Positions 39,701-45,548 of a stretch of DNA of 64,000 bases are shown one piece after another. Both the position numbers and the translations under genes were made by a program. Source of the DNA: Rana temporaria. Its lineage: Eukaryota; Chordata; Amphibia; Anura; Ranidae. The notes under the pieces are model-generated. The model did not search any database. It worked only from the letters and a program-made list of their open reading frames with translations, and was not told the DNA's origin. The stretch's first letter is position 1; the number at the start of each line of letters is the position of its first letter. Location: positions 223,920,486-223,984,485 of the forward strand of contig NC_053491.1 of the NCBI RefSeq assembly GCF_905171775.1, in the 5' to 3' direction.

Positions 39701-42700
39701 GGTACATCAGTTGCACGGATGGAAGAGTCTAAGCAAAGAAAGAAGCTGTACAAACAATTGTCAGATGCTGAGCATGCCATAGCTAAAATATTAACATTTA
39801 TAAAGAGGACATTTAATGATATAGTCAGCTACAAGGTAAGTGGATATTCCATTGGCTATGTTTTACTCTTCTTAAAGTGGTTGTAAAGACAGAAGGTTTT
39901 TTAATCTTAATGCATTATATGCATTAAGATAAAAAGCCTTCTGTGTGCAGCAACCCCCCTCAGCCCCCCAAAGCTTACCTGAGCCCCATCTAGATCCAGC
40001 GATGTTGCAGCAGGCTGCACAGGACTCCCCTCCTCATTGACTGAGACAGCAGTGCAGCGCCATTGGCTCCTGCTGCTGTCAATCAAAGTCAGTCAGCAAA
40101 TGAGGAGAGAAAGGGGGCGGGCCGGGCTGCAGCACCATGTGTGAATGGACACAGGGAGCTGTGGCTCGGCTCTGGTGCCCCCATACCAAGCTAAATGCTG
40201 TGGGTGCACTCAACAGGAGGGAGAGGCCAAGAGCACTGAAGAGGGACCCAAGATGGAGGATCTGAGCTGCTTTGTGCAAATCCACTGCACAGAGCAGGTA
40301 AGTATAACATGTTTATTATTTTTAACAAAAAAAAAAAACAAGACGTTTCAATCACGTTAATGCAGACCTATACTTGCTAAAGTTAGATTAACTCCTTAAG
40401 AATATGTAAACCCTAATCTTATAAAGGTTAAAATAATCAGTTATATATGTATAACTGTTATAAATACTTTTTTTTTTTTTTTTTTTATAAGTTATCACGC
40501 AATTTCTATTCTCAGCCACATAAGGGATTTAGAGAGGTGGGGTAGAGAAACAGACATAAACTGATTTTCCCAGTGAATGGCTGTGTGGAGGGGGAGCGTG
40601 TCAGTACAAGCGTGATCATTGGAGGACAGGCAGGCTGTTCTCCCAGCACAACCAGAAAACTGAACACACTAAGGCCTCGTACACACGACAGAGTTTCTCG
40701 GCAGAATTCAGCGAGAAACTCGGTCAGAGCCGGATTCTGCCGAGAAACTCTGTCGTCTGTACACTTTTGGCCCGATGGAGCCGCCGAGGAACTCGTCGAG
40801 AAAATAGAGAACATGTTCTCTATTTTCTCGTTGTTCTATGGGAGAAGGCGGCCCGCCGAGCTCCTCGGCGGCTTCATCCCTGAACTCGCAGAGGAACTCG
40901 ATGTGTTTGGCACGTCGAGTTCCTCGGCCGTGTGTACGAGGCCTAAGATGAATGTGCTCTCATACTTAGCATGATCAGTTTGAAAGAGGACAGCAGGGGA
41001 ACTGGCAGGAATCACCAGGTATTTCACACAAAGGGAGCAATTCAATGAGAACAGGATACTTTTTAACAAAAGTACATGGTACAACAGGCACATATCAGGA
41101 ATTTGAAACCTATTCTTTAATTCTCAGATTATTTGTACCCAGATGTTTGTAATATGTCATAGGCAGGAATAAAAACCGAAAGAAAAATTAAGAAATGCAC
41201 ATTATTTCCAGGCCTGTGCCAACATGCAGTGTACGCTGCAGTAACCTAATTTTTCTTAGAGATCAATTGAGGCCTACAAGTAGCCATTTTGCAGGAGAAC
41301 AGAGTTAAAGATTCAAACATTTATTCCCATCTAAATGCACCGAGCTCTTTCACACGGGCGGATCGTTCAGATCCGTCTGTCAGTTTTTTCAGGTGGACCT
41401 GAACAGACGCTCCATACATCTCTATGGAGCGACGAATGTCAGCGGTGACATGTCCGCTGACGTCCGATCCGACCCGCTCCGTTAAATCCAGACGGATGGA
41501 AACCCTATTTTCCATCCGTCCGATGAATCGGATCAGATGAAAATGGCCAGACGGTCCATTTTCATCCAATCCCCCCATAGAAGAAAGCGGAGATCAGACA
41601 GTAGCAATAGGAGGAAGGAGATGGACAGCCGCACTCCGAAATAACTTTTCAAAAAAGTTGTCTTTTATTTTCAAGCAGGAACATGCATAATCACCACAAC
41701 CATAATCCAGGACAGCCGACTAGTTTCGCACTCTTGCTAGTGCTTAATCATGGCTGAAGTATGGTTCAAACACAATAACATTTATACCAAACATCAAATT
41801 TAACATGTGATTCTTTCAGCCTATGGCATCATAGAATTAATTGAAGAAGGGTACACACCCAAAATCAAGGCAATTAAGAGAAACACACATGTGTATAAAA
41901 AACCCAAAGCACATCTTAAACACTGTGAAGTACAAAAATATATGCATAGATTTCAAAATCGGAGATCAAACAGGTCAGTTTCTGCACAGTGTGCAGAGAC
42001 GGACTTGTCATCCGCCGGCTCAGCGGGGATCAACGGAGCGATCCCTGCTGAGCAAGCGGATGTCTAAAAACGGATCTGCCCGTGTCAAAGGGCCTTTAAT
42101 CAGTTTTTTTAAACCTTTTGAACAAATACTGCTTTTTCATTTACTGTGAATTATACCACTGGATTTGTGACTGCTAATCAGCAGGATTGGGCAACCATCT
42201 CATGTTTACGGGTGAGGCAGATATATTAAAGTTTGTTGCTCCCAGGGAAATATTGAGTGGACTGGTTAGGAACCCTATCCCAGTCTGTACTGCTCACCCT
42301 GAGATAGTTGATGCTCTCTTCTTCCCCTCTCCATTGGAATACAGCTTGTTCATGCCAAATCAGGCTCTCATTTCTTAAAAAAAAAACTTCCAGTAATATA
42401 AACTATGGCATTCAAACATAGTGGATATTAAAGTCTGCAGGTGATTTTTTTAAATTTTTGTTCAGCACATGCATATATTGCATACGTCTAAAAACACACA
42501 ATGAGTTGCATCATGAGTTGTATGTACTGTATGGGCAAACCAGCCCTCCCTCCAGCATAAGAAAAATACTGTAACCCATCATAGAAAATTAAATTATTTT
42601 TGGTAGCCTTACACGGGTATGAAGATGGGATTCACCCACTTCTTTTGACAGCCATCTCTATCTAGCCACCATCTGCCTGTAGATATTTAACTGCTATAAT

Positions 42701-43106
42701 GAAAATAGATTTGCTTTAGAACATATGAATGTCCTTGGCAGGTCTGTACGTCAGTTTGGTGGATGGCAACACAGGTCTGTACATCAGCTGACATTTTGAT
42801 GTGAGGCCTTGTGCTGGTGAACAGAGGTCCACAGACAGCTGCTTACTGCCCTCAAACACCACACAGAAGTGCAATCTTCATGCCCATAAAAAAAAACCTT
42901 AAACCCACCAGCCCTAATTTCCAATAGCGGAACTAATTGCTAACAATCGATTTTCTCACCTATTGCAGGGCAGACCGTATACTGAAAAAATGAAGTGGGA
43001 CAAAACGGAGATGCTTTACTGGCTGCAGCAAGATCGTCGCAAATCTTTAATGGAAATGGATACTAAAAAAGAAAGTATGCTTGTACAGCTTGAACCTCTA
43101 AATTAA
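4697..43106 (+). CDS. CCDC87: CCDC87 orthologue, 3' portion (eleven exons)
   Basis: The coding exons are 4697-4813, 9471-9607, 12494-12535, 19362-19476, 24078-24181, 26393-26508, 31453-31496, 33323-33460, 37990-38104, 39693-39835 and 42969-43106. They sum to 1209 nt, 402 codons plus TAA, and every junction keeps frame with AG/GT borders. The translation follows the C-terminal half of vertebrate CCDC87 as I recall it: VYTELVKNLSTNHLRFDQ, NTDDYMKYV, YSPGMWNVNSIM, LDMAIKYSS, WEKAVLLIQKREKMLAELE, ASDPNRFF, and the ending KMKWDKTEMLYWLQQDRR. It is rich in charged, probably coiled-coil helices and has an acidic run DSEEEEQ. CCDC87 is about 850 residues in mammals and is linked to sperm function; the mechanism is not established here. 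About half the protein lies upstream of the window. Human CCDC87 is, as I recall, a single-exon gene, so the split structure here is notable. Confidence 0.88.
5583..6490. repeat. 64-bp minisatellite, about 14 copies
   Basis: Units contain AGTATGTAGCACAAGTAGTT, GACTTGGACAGTCCATGG and GTGCACAGCTGGAGACCATG. Early copies alternate two variants (AGTAGTT with CAGAAGT, and AGTAATT with CAGATCT), suggesting a 128-bp higher-order period there. Later copies are nearly uniform apart from GGAGACC/GGTGACC. It lies in CCDC87 intron A-B. The overlapping 61-aa minus-strand ORFs every 64 bp are products of the repeat. Confidence 0.96.
7419..7842. mobile_element. Fold-back MITE, TACACACG superfamily (copy a)
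   Basis: Ends are TAAGGCCTCGTACACACGA and TCGTGTGTACGCGGCTTA. The interior carries CCGATCGTGTGTGGGCCCCAT and the core word GCATGCTCAGAATCAAGT with GACGCATGC. No coding capacity was seen; it lies in CCDC87 intron A-B. Confidence 0.85.
8910..9332. mobile_element. Fold-back MITE, TACACACG superfamily (copy b)
   Basis: Ends are AATGCCGCATACACACGATC and CGATCGTGTGTACAGGGCAT. The interior is close to copy a, sharing the CATGCTCAGAATCAAGTCGA core and the CAGCACGTCGTTGTGTTT word. Confidence 0.85.
9471..9607 (+). CDS. CCDC87: CCDC87 exon B
   Basis: 137 nt, starting after CTCTCAAG and ending GAAAG|GTAAAG, phase 0 to 2. The peptide begins DLEFEPYATKLDF and ends with QRVINRELDSLAAFNECE. The 'IIN.EL..L' pattern is shared with mammalian CCDC87. 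Confidence 0.82.
10141..10530. mobile_element. Fold-back element, AAGGCCCCTTTCACAC family
   Basis: The left end AAGGCCCCTTTCACACC and the right end TTTAAAGGGCCTAA are inverse. The interior repeats GGATGG/CCATCC and GATCCGAT-like words on both strands. A second member at 41340-42096 is split by a retroelement. It lies in CCDC87 intron B-C. Confidence 0.75.
10576..11075. mobile_element. AAAGGGGTTGTAAA family element, one-sided copy
   Basis: It begins AAAGGGGTTGTAAAGACA, the end found at 43401 and 53468. It then carries a GC-richer middle and an ACAAGGTAAGTGAT donor-like site at about 11000. The inverse right end was not found, so this copy is truncated or diverged. Confidence 0.5.
11998..12380. 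mobile_element. hAT MITE with exact 8-bp target duplication
   Basis: The element starts CAGGGGCGGACTGACAA and ends GGTCAGTCCGCCCCTG, near-perfect TIRs. It is flanked by GTTATACC at 11990-11997 and the same GTTATACC at 12381-12388. Inside are about three units of GGGGCCCCCCGGCAATAGGA and a CA-rich microsatellite. The TIR form and 8-bp duplication assign it to the hAT superfamily. It lies in CCDC87 intron B-C. Confidence 0.93.
12494..12535 (+). CDS. CCDC87: CCDC87 exon C (42-nt microexon)
   Basis: Flanked by a CTCAGAGAG acceptor and GTAAGG donor. Three AG dinucleotides follow one another at 12490-12495. Only use of the second keeps the frame open, giving EYVRITRMMAIPR. The first meets TAA within the exon and the third meets TAG. 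The exon lies in the right place and phase to join B to D, which is the main support for it. Confidence 0.68.
14096..14510. repeat. Moderately repetitive flank of the tandem duplication
   Basis: Starts GGCTTAAAGGGGTTATATCA and continues through GC-rich sequence into the duplicated unit at 14511. It resembles the internal parts of the large CCACTTAAG-type frog elements. No gene was seen. Confidence 0.4.
14984..15033. repeat. (TA)n microsatellite
   Basis: About 25 TA dinucleotides after a poly-A run. It sits inside copy 1 of the tandem duplication. Confidence 0.95.
15676..15731. repeat. (TA)n microsatellite
   Basis: About 28 TA dinucleotides at the matching place in copy 2 of the tandem duplication. 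The length difference is the main distinction between the two copies. Confidence 0.95.
16617..17303. mobile_element. Complete GGGCCAGATTCAC fold-back element
   Basis: Ends are TAGGGCCAGATTCAC and GTGAATCTGGCCCATAG. The interior holds inverted ACGACGGCG and GGCCGGCCGCTAGGTGGC words and a long AT-poor stretch of CpG-rich TTACGTCG-type motifs. It lies in CCDC87 intron C-D. Confidence 0.82.
18657..19050. mobile_element. Fold-back MITE, TACACACG superfamily (copy c)
   Basis: Ends are TAAGGCCGCGTAAACACGG and CGGTGTGTACGCGGCCTAA. It shares CATGCTCAGAATCAAGTCGA and GCATGCTTGGAAGCATTGAA with copies a and b, but its interior word is GGTCCAAACCGA. Confidence 0.84.
19362..19476 (+). CDS. CCDC87: CCDC87 exon D
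   Basis: 115 nt after TTATCAAG, ending ACACAG|GTACAG, phase 2 to 0. It encodes LVQHMPTDKEASRVYNSW followed by WWKSVVNTDDYMKYVSTQ. This matches the 'SW...L..DDYFKYL' segment of CCDC87. Confidence 0.88.
19738..20021. mobile_element. Partial CCCCTTTCACA element cut by a piggyBac-like copy
   Basis: Starts TAAGGCCCCTTTCACATGG and carries GCGGTATAG/CTATACCG inverse words. It runs into the TTAA at 20022 without a right end nearby. Confidence 0.5.
20022..20694. mobile_element. piggyBac-like non-autonomous element with TTAA borders
   Basis: TTAA at 20022-20025 is followed by CCCACCTCTTGTGTTAGGGT. The right end TAACATAAGAGGAGGG is followed by TTAA at 20691-20694. The TIRs begin CCC(A/T)CCTCTT on both strands. 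TTAA duplication with CCY-starting TIRs is the piggyBac signature. The interior repeats GGGTCARAACCGACCC-like words. No transposase was seen. Confidence 0.82.
21041..21810. mobile_element. TTAACCACTTG-type frog fold-back element
   Basis: Begins TTAACCACTTGCTGATCGCTG and ends AATGGTTAAAG. The interior has TTTTGGGGTTCTAAGTAATT, shared with the tandem-duplicated unit at 14511-15897, and the CACATGCCC segments of this family. It is related to the copies at 26719, 34241, 51970 and 56263. It lies in CCDC87 intron D-E. Confidence 0.6.
22067..22782. mobile_element. GATTCAGGTA fold-back element
   Basis: Left end GCTGGATTCAGGTAGGC and right end ACTGAATCACCCC are approximate inverses. The interior holds inverted GGCGGCGTAGCGTA and TACGCCGCC words plus GCCACCTAGCGGCC, shared with the GGGCCAGATTCAC elements. 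Confidence 0.7.
22783..24077. other. Intronic stretch without a recognised gene
   Basis: CCDC87 intron D-E. Positions 23545-23770 carry ATCTTAATGCATTCTTTGCA and CAGCCCCCCT with TACTTACCTGAGCCC, matching part of the repeat at 39876-40390. The rest is AT-rich and shows no coding or structural signal I can name. Confidence 0.5.
24078..24181 (+). CDS. CCDC87: CCDC87 exon E
   Basis: 104 nt after TTGTTTTAG, phase 0 to 2, encoding DLDYLKVIYHLYNSDSEEEE then a lysine/glutamate-rich helix. 'D.L.VI..' is conserved in the family. The donor GTTTGA is weak. Confidence 0.84.
24418..24951. mobile_element. Fold-back MITE, TACACACG superfamily (copy d)
   Basis: Ends are GATGCCGCGTACACACGGTC and GACCGTGTGTACGCGGCAT. 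The interior word is AAAACGA/TCGTTTT, iterated many times on both strands, quite unlike copies a-c. Confidence 0.84.
25355..25630. mobile_element. Fold-back MITE, TACACACG superfamily (copy e)
   Basis: Ends are AGGCCCAGTACACACG and CGTGTGTACGGGGCCT. The interior is built from GAGGAACTCG, CGTCGAG and TTTCTCGGC words. It is closely related to copy h at 40670-40945. The 107- and 136-aa ORFs across it are by-products. Confidence 0.85.
26393..26508 (+). CDS. CCDC87: CCDC87 exon F
   Basis: 116 nt after TTTGCATAG, ending TACAGG|GTAATG, phase 2 to 1. It encodes QREKKIADLRAEKQ and then YSPGMWNVNSIMLGGLG, matching the 'PGEWDWN' region of mammalian CCDC87. Confidence 0.84.
26719..27692. mobile_element. 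CCACTTAAGGACC fold-back element
   Basis: Left end TTAACCACTTAAGGACCG, right end CCGGGTCTTAAGTAGTTAA. The interior has the frog-typical modules TTTATAGCGCAAAAAATAAA, GTGATCAAATACCACC and CACGTCGCACGACCGCGCAA. It inserts in CCDC87 intron F-G and has no transposase. Confidence 0.85.
28716..29172. mobile_element. Fold-back MITE, TACACACG superfamily (copy f)
   Basis: Ends are TTAAGGCTCGTACACACGGT and ACCGTGTGTATGGGGCTTTA. The interior word is GTCCGA/TCGGAC, with three internal ACACACGGTCGGAC repeats (about 28801, 28982 and 29093). Confidence 0.86.
29622..30120. mobile_element. GATTCAGAGAG fold-back element, right end unclear
   Basis: Left end TAGCTAGATTCAGAGAG, followed by a tight hairpin (GGCTGGCGTATCAGTAGA and its inverse) and the module GACCGCTAGGTGGCGCTTCC. 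It is close to the element at 57444. A second hairpin, TGAAGTCACGTGATCGT, lies near 30000. No clear right TIR was found. Confidence 0.6.
30121..31250. other. Unidentified repetitive-looking intronic sequence
   Basis: Holds TTTTTAATAAAATCAGTTTA near 30160 and a T-rich stretch with long open frames but no protein similarity I recognise. It may be a retroelement tail. No host exon was found. Confidence 0.35.
31453..31496 (+). CDS. CCDC87: CCDC87 exon G (44-nt microexon)
   Basis: After TTATTTTCAG, ending TCTCAG|GTATTT, phase 1 to 0. It encodes DADLELKGSLNTSSQ. It completes the split codon left by exon F and keeps the frame into exon H. Confidence 0.76.
31549..31968. mobile_element. Fold-back MITE, TACACACG superfamily (copy g)
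   Basis: Ends are TAATGCCTTGTACACACGAT and ATTGTGTGTACGGGGCA. The interior word is GGAATTCC/GGAAATTCCGATGG. It shares the CATGCTCAGAATCAAGTCGA core with copies a-c. It starts only 50 bp after CCDC87 microexon G. Confidence 0.84.
32410..33203 (+). pseudogene. Degenerate Tc1-like transposon
   Basis: A Tc1 transposase start is legible at 32544 (MAKEHTRQVRDKVVEKF, then GLGYKKISQ), but a TAA follows within 40 codons and other breaks occur downstream. Later pieces such as GLYGRVARRK and NMWKKVLWSDESK are in shifted frames, and the C-terminal third is missing. The right TIR reads AAATACTTTTTCAAGGCACTG, ending at 33203 before TA. The left boundary is uncertain. It lies in CCDC87 intron G-H, same strand as the gene, and cannot encode an enzyme. 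Confidence 0.85.
33323..33460 (+). CDS. CCDC87: CCDC87 exon H
   Basis: 138 nt after GCATTAAG, ending CCAGAG|GTAAAT, phase 0 to 0. It encodes VDIPASHVDLQKMINAIWNA then LHIPEGQRLDMAIKYSS. The 'LW..L..P...D.TIKYSS' pattern is a strong CCDC87 signature. Confidence 0.9.
33560..34240. other. Repetitive-looking intronic sequence, unassigned
   Basis: The sequence ends CCACCCTGGTGGATTTTATT, the inverse of an AATAAAATCCACC tail, followed at once by the CCACTTAAG element. It may be a minus-strand retroelement tail. I recognise no protein in it. Confidence 0.35.
34241..34900. mobile_element. Half of a CCACTTAAGACC fold-back element
   Basis: Starts TTAACCACTTAAGACCCGG and reads in the opposite direction to the copy at 26719-27692, sharing GCGCTATAAACAAAAATAGA and CGATGCTGCCGCCACAGTGA. 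After about 34900 the family sequence stops and the palindrome-family sequence begins. Confidence 0.78.
34901..36360. mobile_element. Diverged relative of the giant palindrome
   Basis: 34910-35110 carries TCCTCATGTTGATAGGGACA and GGGGCTCTGCAGGCAAGGGG, then GAATGAGTATGGGGTACATT, matching the arm at about 300-480. 35160-35345 has a TCCCTCTGTTCTTT minisatellite in the same relative place as the CTCCGGGGG array. 36040-36345 repeats the arm again, with CCAGATTCCAATAAGCCCCC and GGGGGCGCTCGC. I infer an old member of the same family, fused to a CCACTTAAG half-element. Confidence 0.7.
35770..35819 (+). other. Exon-like start inside repeat (MEEMEGEAAAE...)
   Basis: ATG at 35770 opens a frame reading MEEMEGEAAAEAVTC and stops at a consensus donor, GTAAGT at 35820. 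Three ATTGG/CCAAT words lie in the 90 bp upstream. The surrounding sequence is repetitive, so this is at best a latent first exon. No matching downstream exon was recognised. Confidence 0.25.
36899..37804. mobile_element. hAT-type element, CAGTGGTTCTCAACC ends
   Basis: Left end CAGTGGTTCTCAACCTTTC and right end CAGGTTGAGAACCACTG. The flanking 8-mers TTGTATGT (36891-36898) and TTATATGT (37805-37812) differ by one base and look like an aged 8-bp target duplication. The TIR is that of widespread vertebrate non-autonomous hAT elements. Internal pyrimidine-rich and GC-rich segments have no transposase. Confidence 0.85.
37990..38104 (+). CDS. CCDC87: CCDC87 exon I
   Basis: 115 nt after ATTTTTAAG, ending CAAAG|GTAAAT, phase 0 to 1. 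It encodes AIRMWEKAVLLIQKREKML and then FEREASDPNRFFDK. 'W..A...I..RE..L..LE.FE..ASNPNRFF' is the most conserved part of the family. Confidence 0.92.
39693..39835 (+). CDS. CCDC87: CCDC87 exon J
   Basis: 143 nt after TATTAATTAG, ending CTACAAG|GTAAGT, phase 1 to 0. It encodes a charged helix, ARMEESKQRKKLYKQLSDAE, then FIKRTFNDIVSYK, which joins the conserved 'VTFKGR.Y' of exon K. Confidence 0.9.
39876..40390. mobile_element. AAAGTGGTTGTAAA family element with donor-like site
   Basis: Begins AAGTGGTTGTAAAGACAGA, followed by a perfect hairpin around TTAATGCATTATATGCATTA. It carries CAGCCCCCCAAAGCTTACC and, near 40295, GAGCAGGTAAGTAT. Part is shared with 23545-23770. It starts 40 bp past CCDC87 exon J. 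Confidence 0.6.
40670..40945. mobile_element. Fold-back MITE, TACACACG superfamily (copy h)
   Basis: Ends are TAAGGCCTCGTACACACGAC and GGCCGTGTGTACGAGGCCTA. The interior has TTTCTCGGCAGAATTC, CCGAGGAACTCG and AACATGTTCTCTATTT, as in copy e. Confidence 0.86.
41600..41958 (-). mobile_element. Nested retroelement with hammerhead-like motif
   Basis: The insert is flanked by a 13-bp duplication with one mismatch and lies inside the element at 41340-42096. On the minus strand it carries an AATAAAAGACAACTTTTTTG tail followed by GGAGTGCGGCTGTCC. It contains a fold resembling a type I hammerhead ribozyme (41713-41756). Small retroelements with minimal hammerheads are known among Penelope-like elements of amphibians. 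I infer that class from the fold only; no reverse transcriptase is present. Confidence 0.55.
41713..41756 (-). ncRNA. Hammerhead-ribozyme-like fold (degenerate)
   Basis: Minus-strand order: stem I CAGCC, core AUGAUUAA, stem II GCACU, loop AGCAAG, AGUGC, then GAAA, CUAGUC, then GGCUG closing stem I. Stems I and II are perfect 5-bp helices. GAAA and GUC stand where a hammerhead needs them, and stem III would be tiny, as in Penelope-type copies. The core departs from CUGAUGA (first base A, U for G, one extra A), so activity is doubtful. Confidence 0.45.
42969..43106 (+). CDS. CCDC87: CCDC87 terminal coding exon K
   Basis: 138 nt after TATTGCAG, including the TAA stop at 43104-43106. It encodes GRPYTEKMKWDKTEMLYWLQ then a short divergent tail ending LEPLN. 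An AATAAA poly(A) signal lies at 43159-43164, 53 nt after the stop, giving a very short 3' UTR. Confidence 0.92.
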   Translation, partial: GRPYTEKMKWDKTEMLYWLQQDRRKSLMEMDTKKESMLVQLEPLN

Positions 43107-43158
43107 GTTAATACAGAAATGTTGTAATTATAAACATTTCAGCAGCAATTTTTTCATA

Positions 43159-43164
43159 AATAAA
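43159..43164 (+). promoter_or_regulatory. CCDC87 poly(A) signal AATAAA
   Basis: The canonical hexamer lies 53 nt beyond the CCDC87 stop codon, where a short 3' UTR would need it. It is the only clear AATAAA in the first 60 nt after the stop. Confidence 0.7.
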
Positions 43165-43400
43165 GAGAATGATACGCAAAACAACTGTCACTTGTATGAA
43201 CTGTATTTCTCAATACACAGTTTGTTATGGGTCATGCTTGTCACCTCATGAAACCCTGTCTCTGTCTCAAAGATGGTATTCAAAACATGTTGGTCAGCTG
43301 AGTGACCTTGTTTTTCATAAGTCAGCAGCTACAGTATTTTTTTTCAAGGCTGAAGATTCTCTTTTATTATTTTTTACAATAAAACACATGATTATTTTTA

Positions 43401-43902
43401 AAGGGGTTGTAAAGGTACAATTTTTTTTTCCCTGAATAGCTTCCTTTACCTTAGTGCAGTCCTCCTTCACTTACCTCATCCTTCCATTTTGCTTTTAAAT
43501 GTCCTTATTACTTCTGAAAAATCCTCACTTCCTGTTCTTCTGTCTGTAACTCCACACAGTAATGCAAGGCTTTCTCCCTGGTGTGGAGTGTCATGCTCGC
43601 CCCCTCCCTTGGACTACGGGAGAGTCAGGACGCTCTGCAGATAGAGAAAGGAGCTGTGTGTTAGTGGGCGTCCTGATTCTCCTGTAGTTCAAGGGAGGGG
43701 GCGAGCACGACACTCCACACCAGGGAGAAAGCCTTGCATTACTGTGTGGAGTTACAGACAGAAGAACAGGAAGTGAGGATTTCTCAGAAGAAATAAGGAC
43801 ATTTAAAAGCAAAATGGAAGGATGAGGTAAGTGAAGGAGGACTGCACTAAGGTAAAGAAAGCTATTTCGGGAAAAAAATTGTACCTTTACAACCCCTTTA
43901 AA
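43401..43902. mobile_element. AAAGGGGTTGTAAA palindromic element
   Basis: Ends are AAAGGGGTTGTAAAGGTACA and TGTACCTTTACAACCCCTTT, perfect inverses. The arms are nearly complementary throughout, including AAATGGAAGGATGAGGTAAG and its inverse. Consensus splice donors (AGGTAAGTG) occur on both strands. It lies just 3' of CCDC87. Confidence 0.92.
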
Positions 43903-44514
43903 GATTATATTTATTGTATAAAGTATACATTGGTAAATTGTTATCTTACAGCAAGAAGCAGTAATACAAAATACTCATGGTTTGTACAGTATATAGTACT
44001 TTTGGTAAGGGACACAAGGGGTTAAGATTGATTCAGGAAAAGCCTTCATCCCTTACACTCAAGTCAGAAACAGTATGGGTTGAGTGAAGCCTGGGGCCCC
44101 ATATTTTTTTCAAAATTATGAGGTTTATTTAAAACAAATTAATCTTAATGTATAAAAGTGTGTATAAAATTGTATTTCAAGTACAAATCTCAATTTTCTT
44201 TGTGTCTGATTCTTATCTATGCATTGCAGTTGAATGTGTTTTTAAAGAAATATAAGGGCCCATTTGCATCTAAATGTGTGGGTTACCACTTGCGTTGTAA
44301 AGCACACATAATAAATTTGCTCTTAAACATCTGCGAGTGGTCAAAAAACTAGTTTAGATTAACTACCTCTTGACGCCACATTATAAATCTGCATTTGTAA
44401 CTACCGTACATTCTTTTTATTCATGATAAATCTGCATTATGCAGATATTAGGTAACTCATGAGAAAATAGACTTTGAAGCTTCCCTATGGGGAGACAGAA
44501 ACCAGGTACAAGTT

Positions 44515-45205
44515 TAGGACAATTATACTGTTACAAGTAATAAAATAGTAGCCAAGGGTGCCATATGCGTTGTAATTTTTCATCTTGGTCATAAAAGAAT
44601 TTATTTAGGTCCTCCAAGTCACATAATGTTTTTAGTTCTAGACACCAATAGGGGTATTTGGCTACTTCCAGAATTTCAAGATTGGCAATGATCATATATA
44701 CGAGTACAGATTTTTTTTATATGTAGATGGGTCTGTGTCATTCGGATGTAGAAGGAAGTAATAGGGTTATCCGAAGGTTGTATATCAGTTATGTACTGCT
44801 AGGGAAGAGAGAATGCTAAATTAGGATAATGTTCAGGCAGATAAAAAATTGATGGATTAATAGTGTTCCTTTAGACTTGGATCATCTCCAGCATGATGAG
44901 CTTGTGTCTGGGAACATTTTGTGGAGTTTTCCTGGGATAAAATACGAAAGAGATAAAAACTTGCATCTGGATTCTTGAGATCTAGTAGAGATCAAAGTCT
45001 TATGTGTGAGAAAGAAAATGTTGTCATATTGCTAATCTCTGAGTTGGAGCTCCTTCTCCCAAAAGTGATAAAGGAGGAGGTCAGACAGTTATCTGAATGG
45101 AGCCATTTGTAAATTTGAGAGAGTAGGCAATCGGGAACAGTGACGTACCAAAAGAAAAAACTGCTCCAGGCGTTGAGTGAGCTTAACAATCAGTCGTTAT
45201 GGTTG
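44515..45205 (-). pseudogene. L1-like LINE, ORF2 C-terminal remnant
   Basis: Read on the minus strand in several frames, the segment gives LSQIYKWLHSDN, then FWEKELQLRD, then FIPGKLHKMFPDTSSSCWR, and later KFFYDQDEKLQRIWHPWL. The order 'W.K.L ... TP.KLHK.FP..S..CWR' is the hallmark of the region downstream of the reverse transcriptase in vertebrate L1-type ORF2. Frame changes and stops are frequent, so it is dead. The 65-aa ORF at 44992-45189 is a piece of it, not a host gene. Confidence 0.72.
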
Positions 45206-45548
45206 AATATTATTATTTTTTTAGTGAATGCATAGAATATTACAAAATGCACAGTGGGTATAGATTAAGACAATAACCTACAAACAGAATACAGGACATA
45301 CATAAGGTCAGAATAATGCATGACAAAAAAATTGATAAAGGAAGAATATTGCAATGTATAACAAAGAGAAAGATCCATAGAATGTCAAAGACATAACATA
45401 AGACACATAAAACCCCTGACATAAAGATCAAGCTGAGTCATGCAATCAAAAGAGTCCAGCATGCGGGAGAATGGCATGTAGCATTAGAATGGGGGGGGGG
45501 GTAGCTAGAGAGAAACAAGACCATCATCATATGCCATTCATATTTTAA

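Larger units (their letters stand above)
41340..42096. mobile_element. CCCTTTCACAC fold-back element split by an insertion
   Basis: Left end GAGCTCTTTCACACGGGCGG, right end CCCGTGTCAAAGGGCCTTTAA. The words GGATCAGATGA and CGGATCTG appear inverted on either side. A foreign segment of about 360 bp sits at 41600-41958, bordered by near-identical GGAGATCAGACAG and GGAGATCAAACAG. Confidence 0.78.

Noticed and set aside
44992..45189. 65-aa minus-strand ORF as a host gene
   Set aside because: It is a fragment of an L1-like ORF2 remnant read across several frames.
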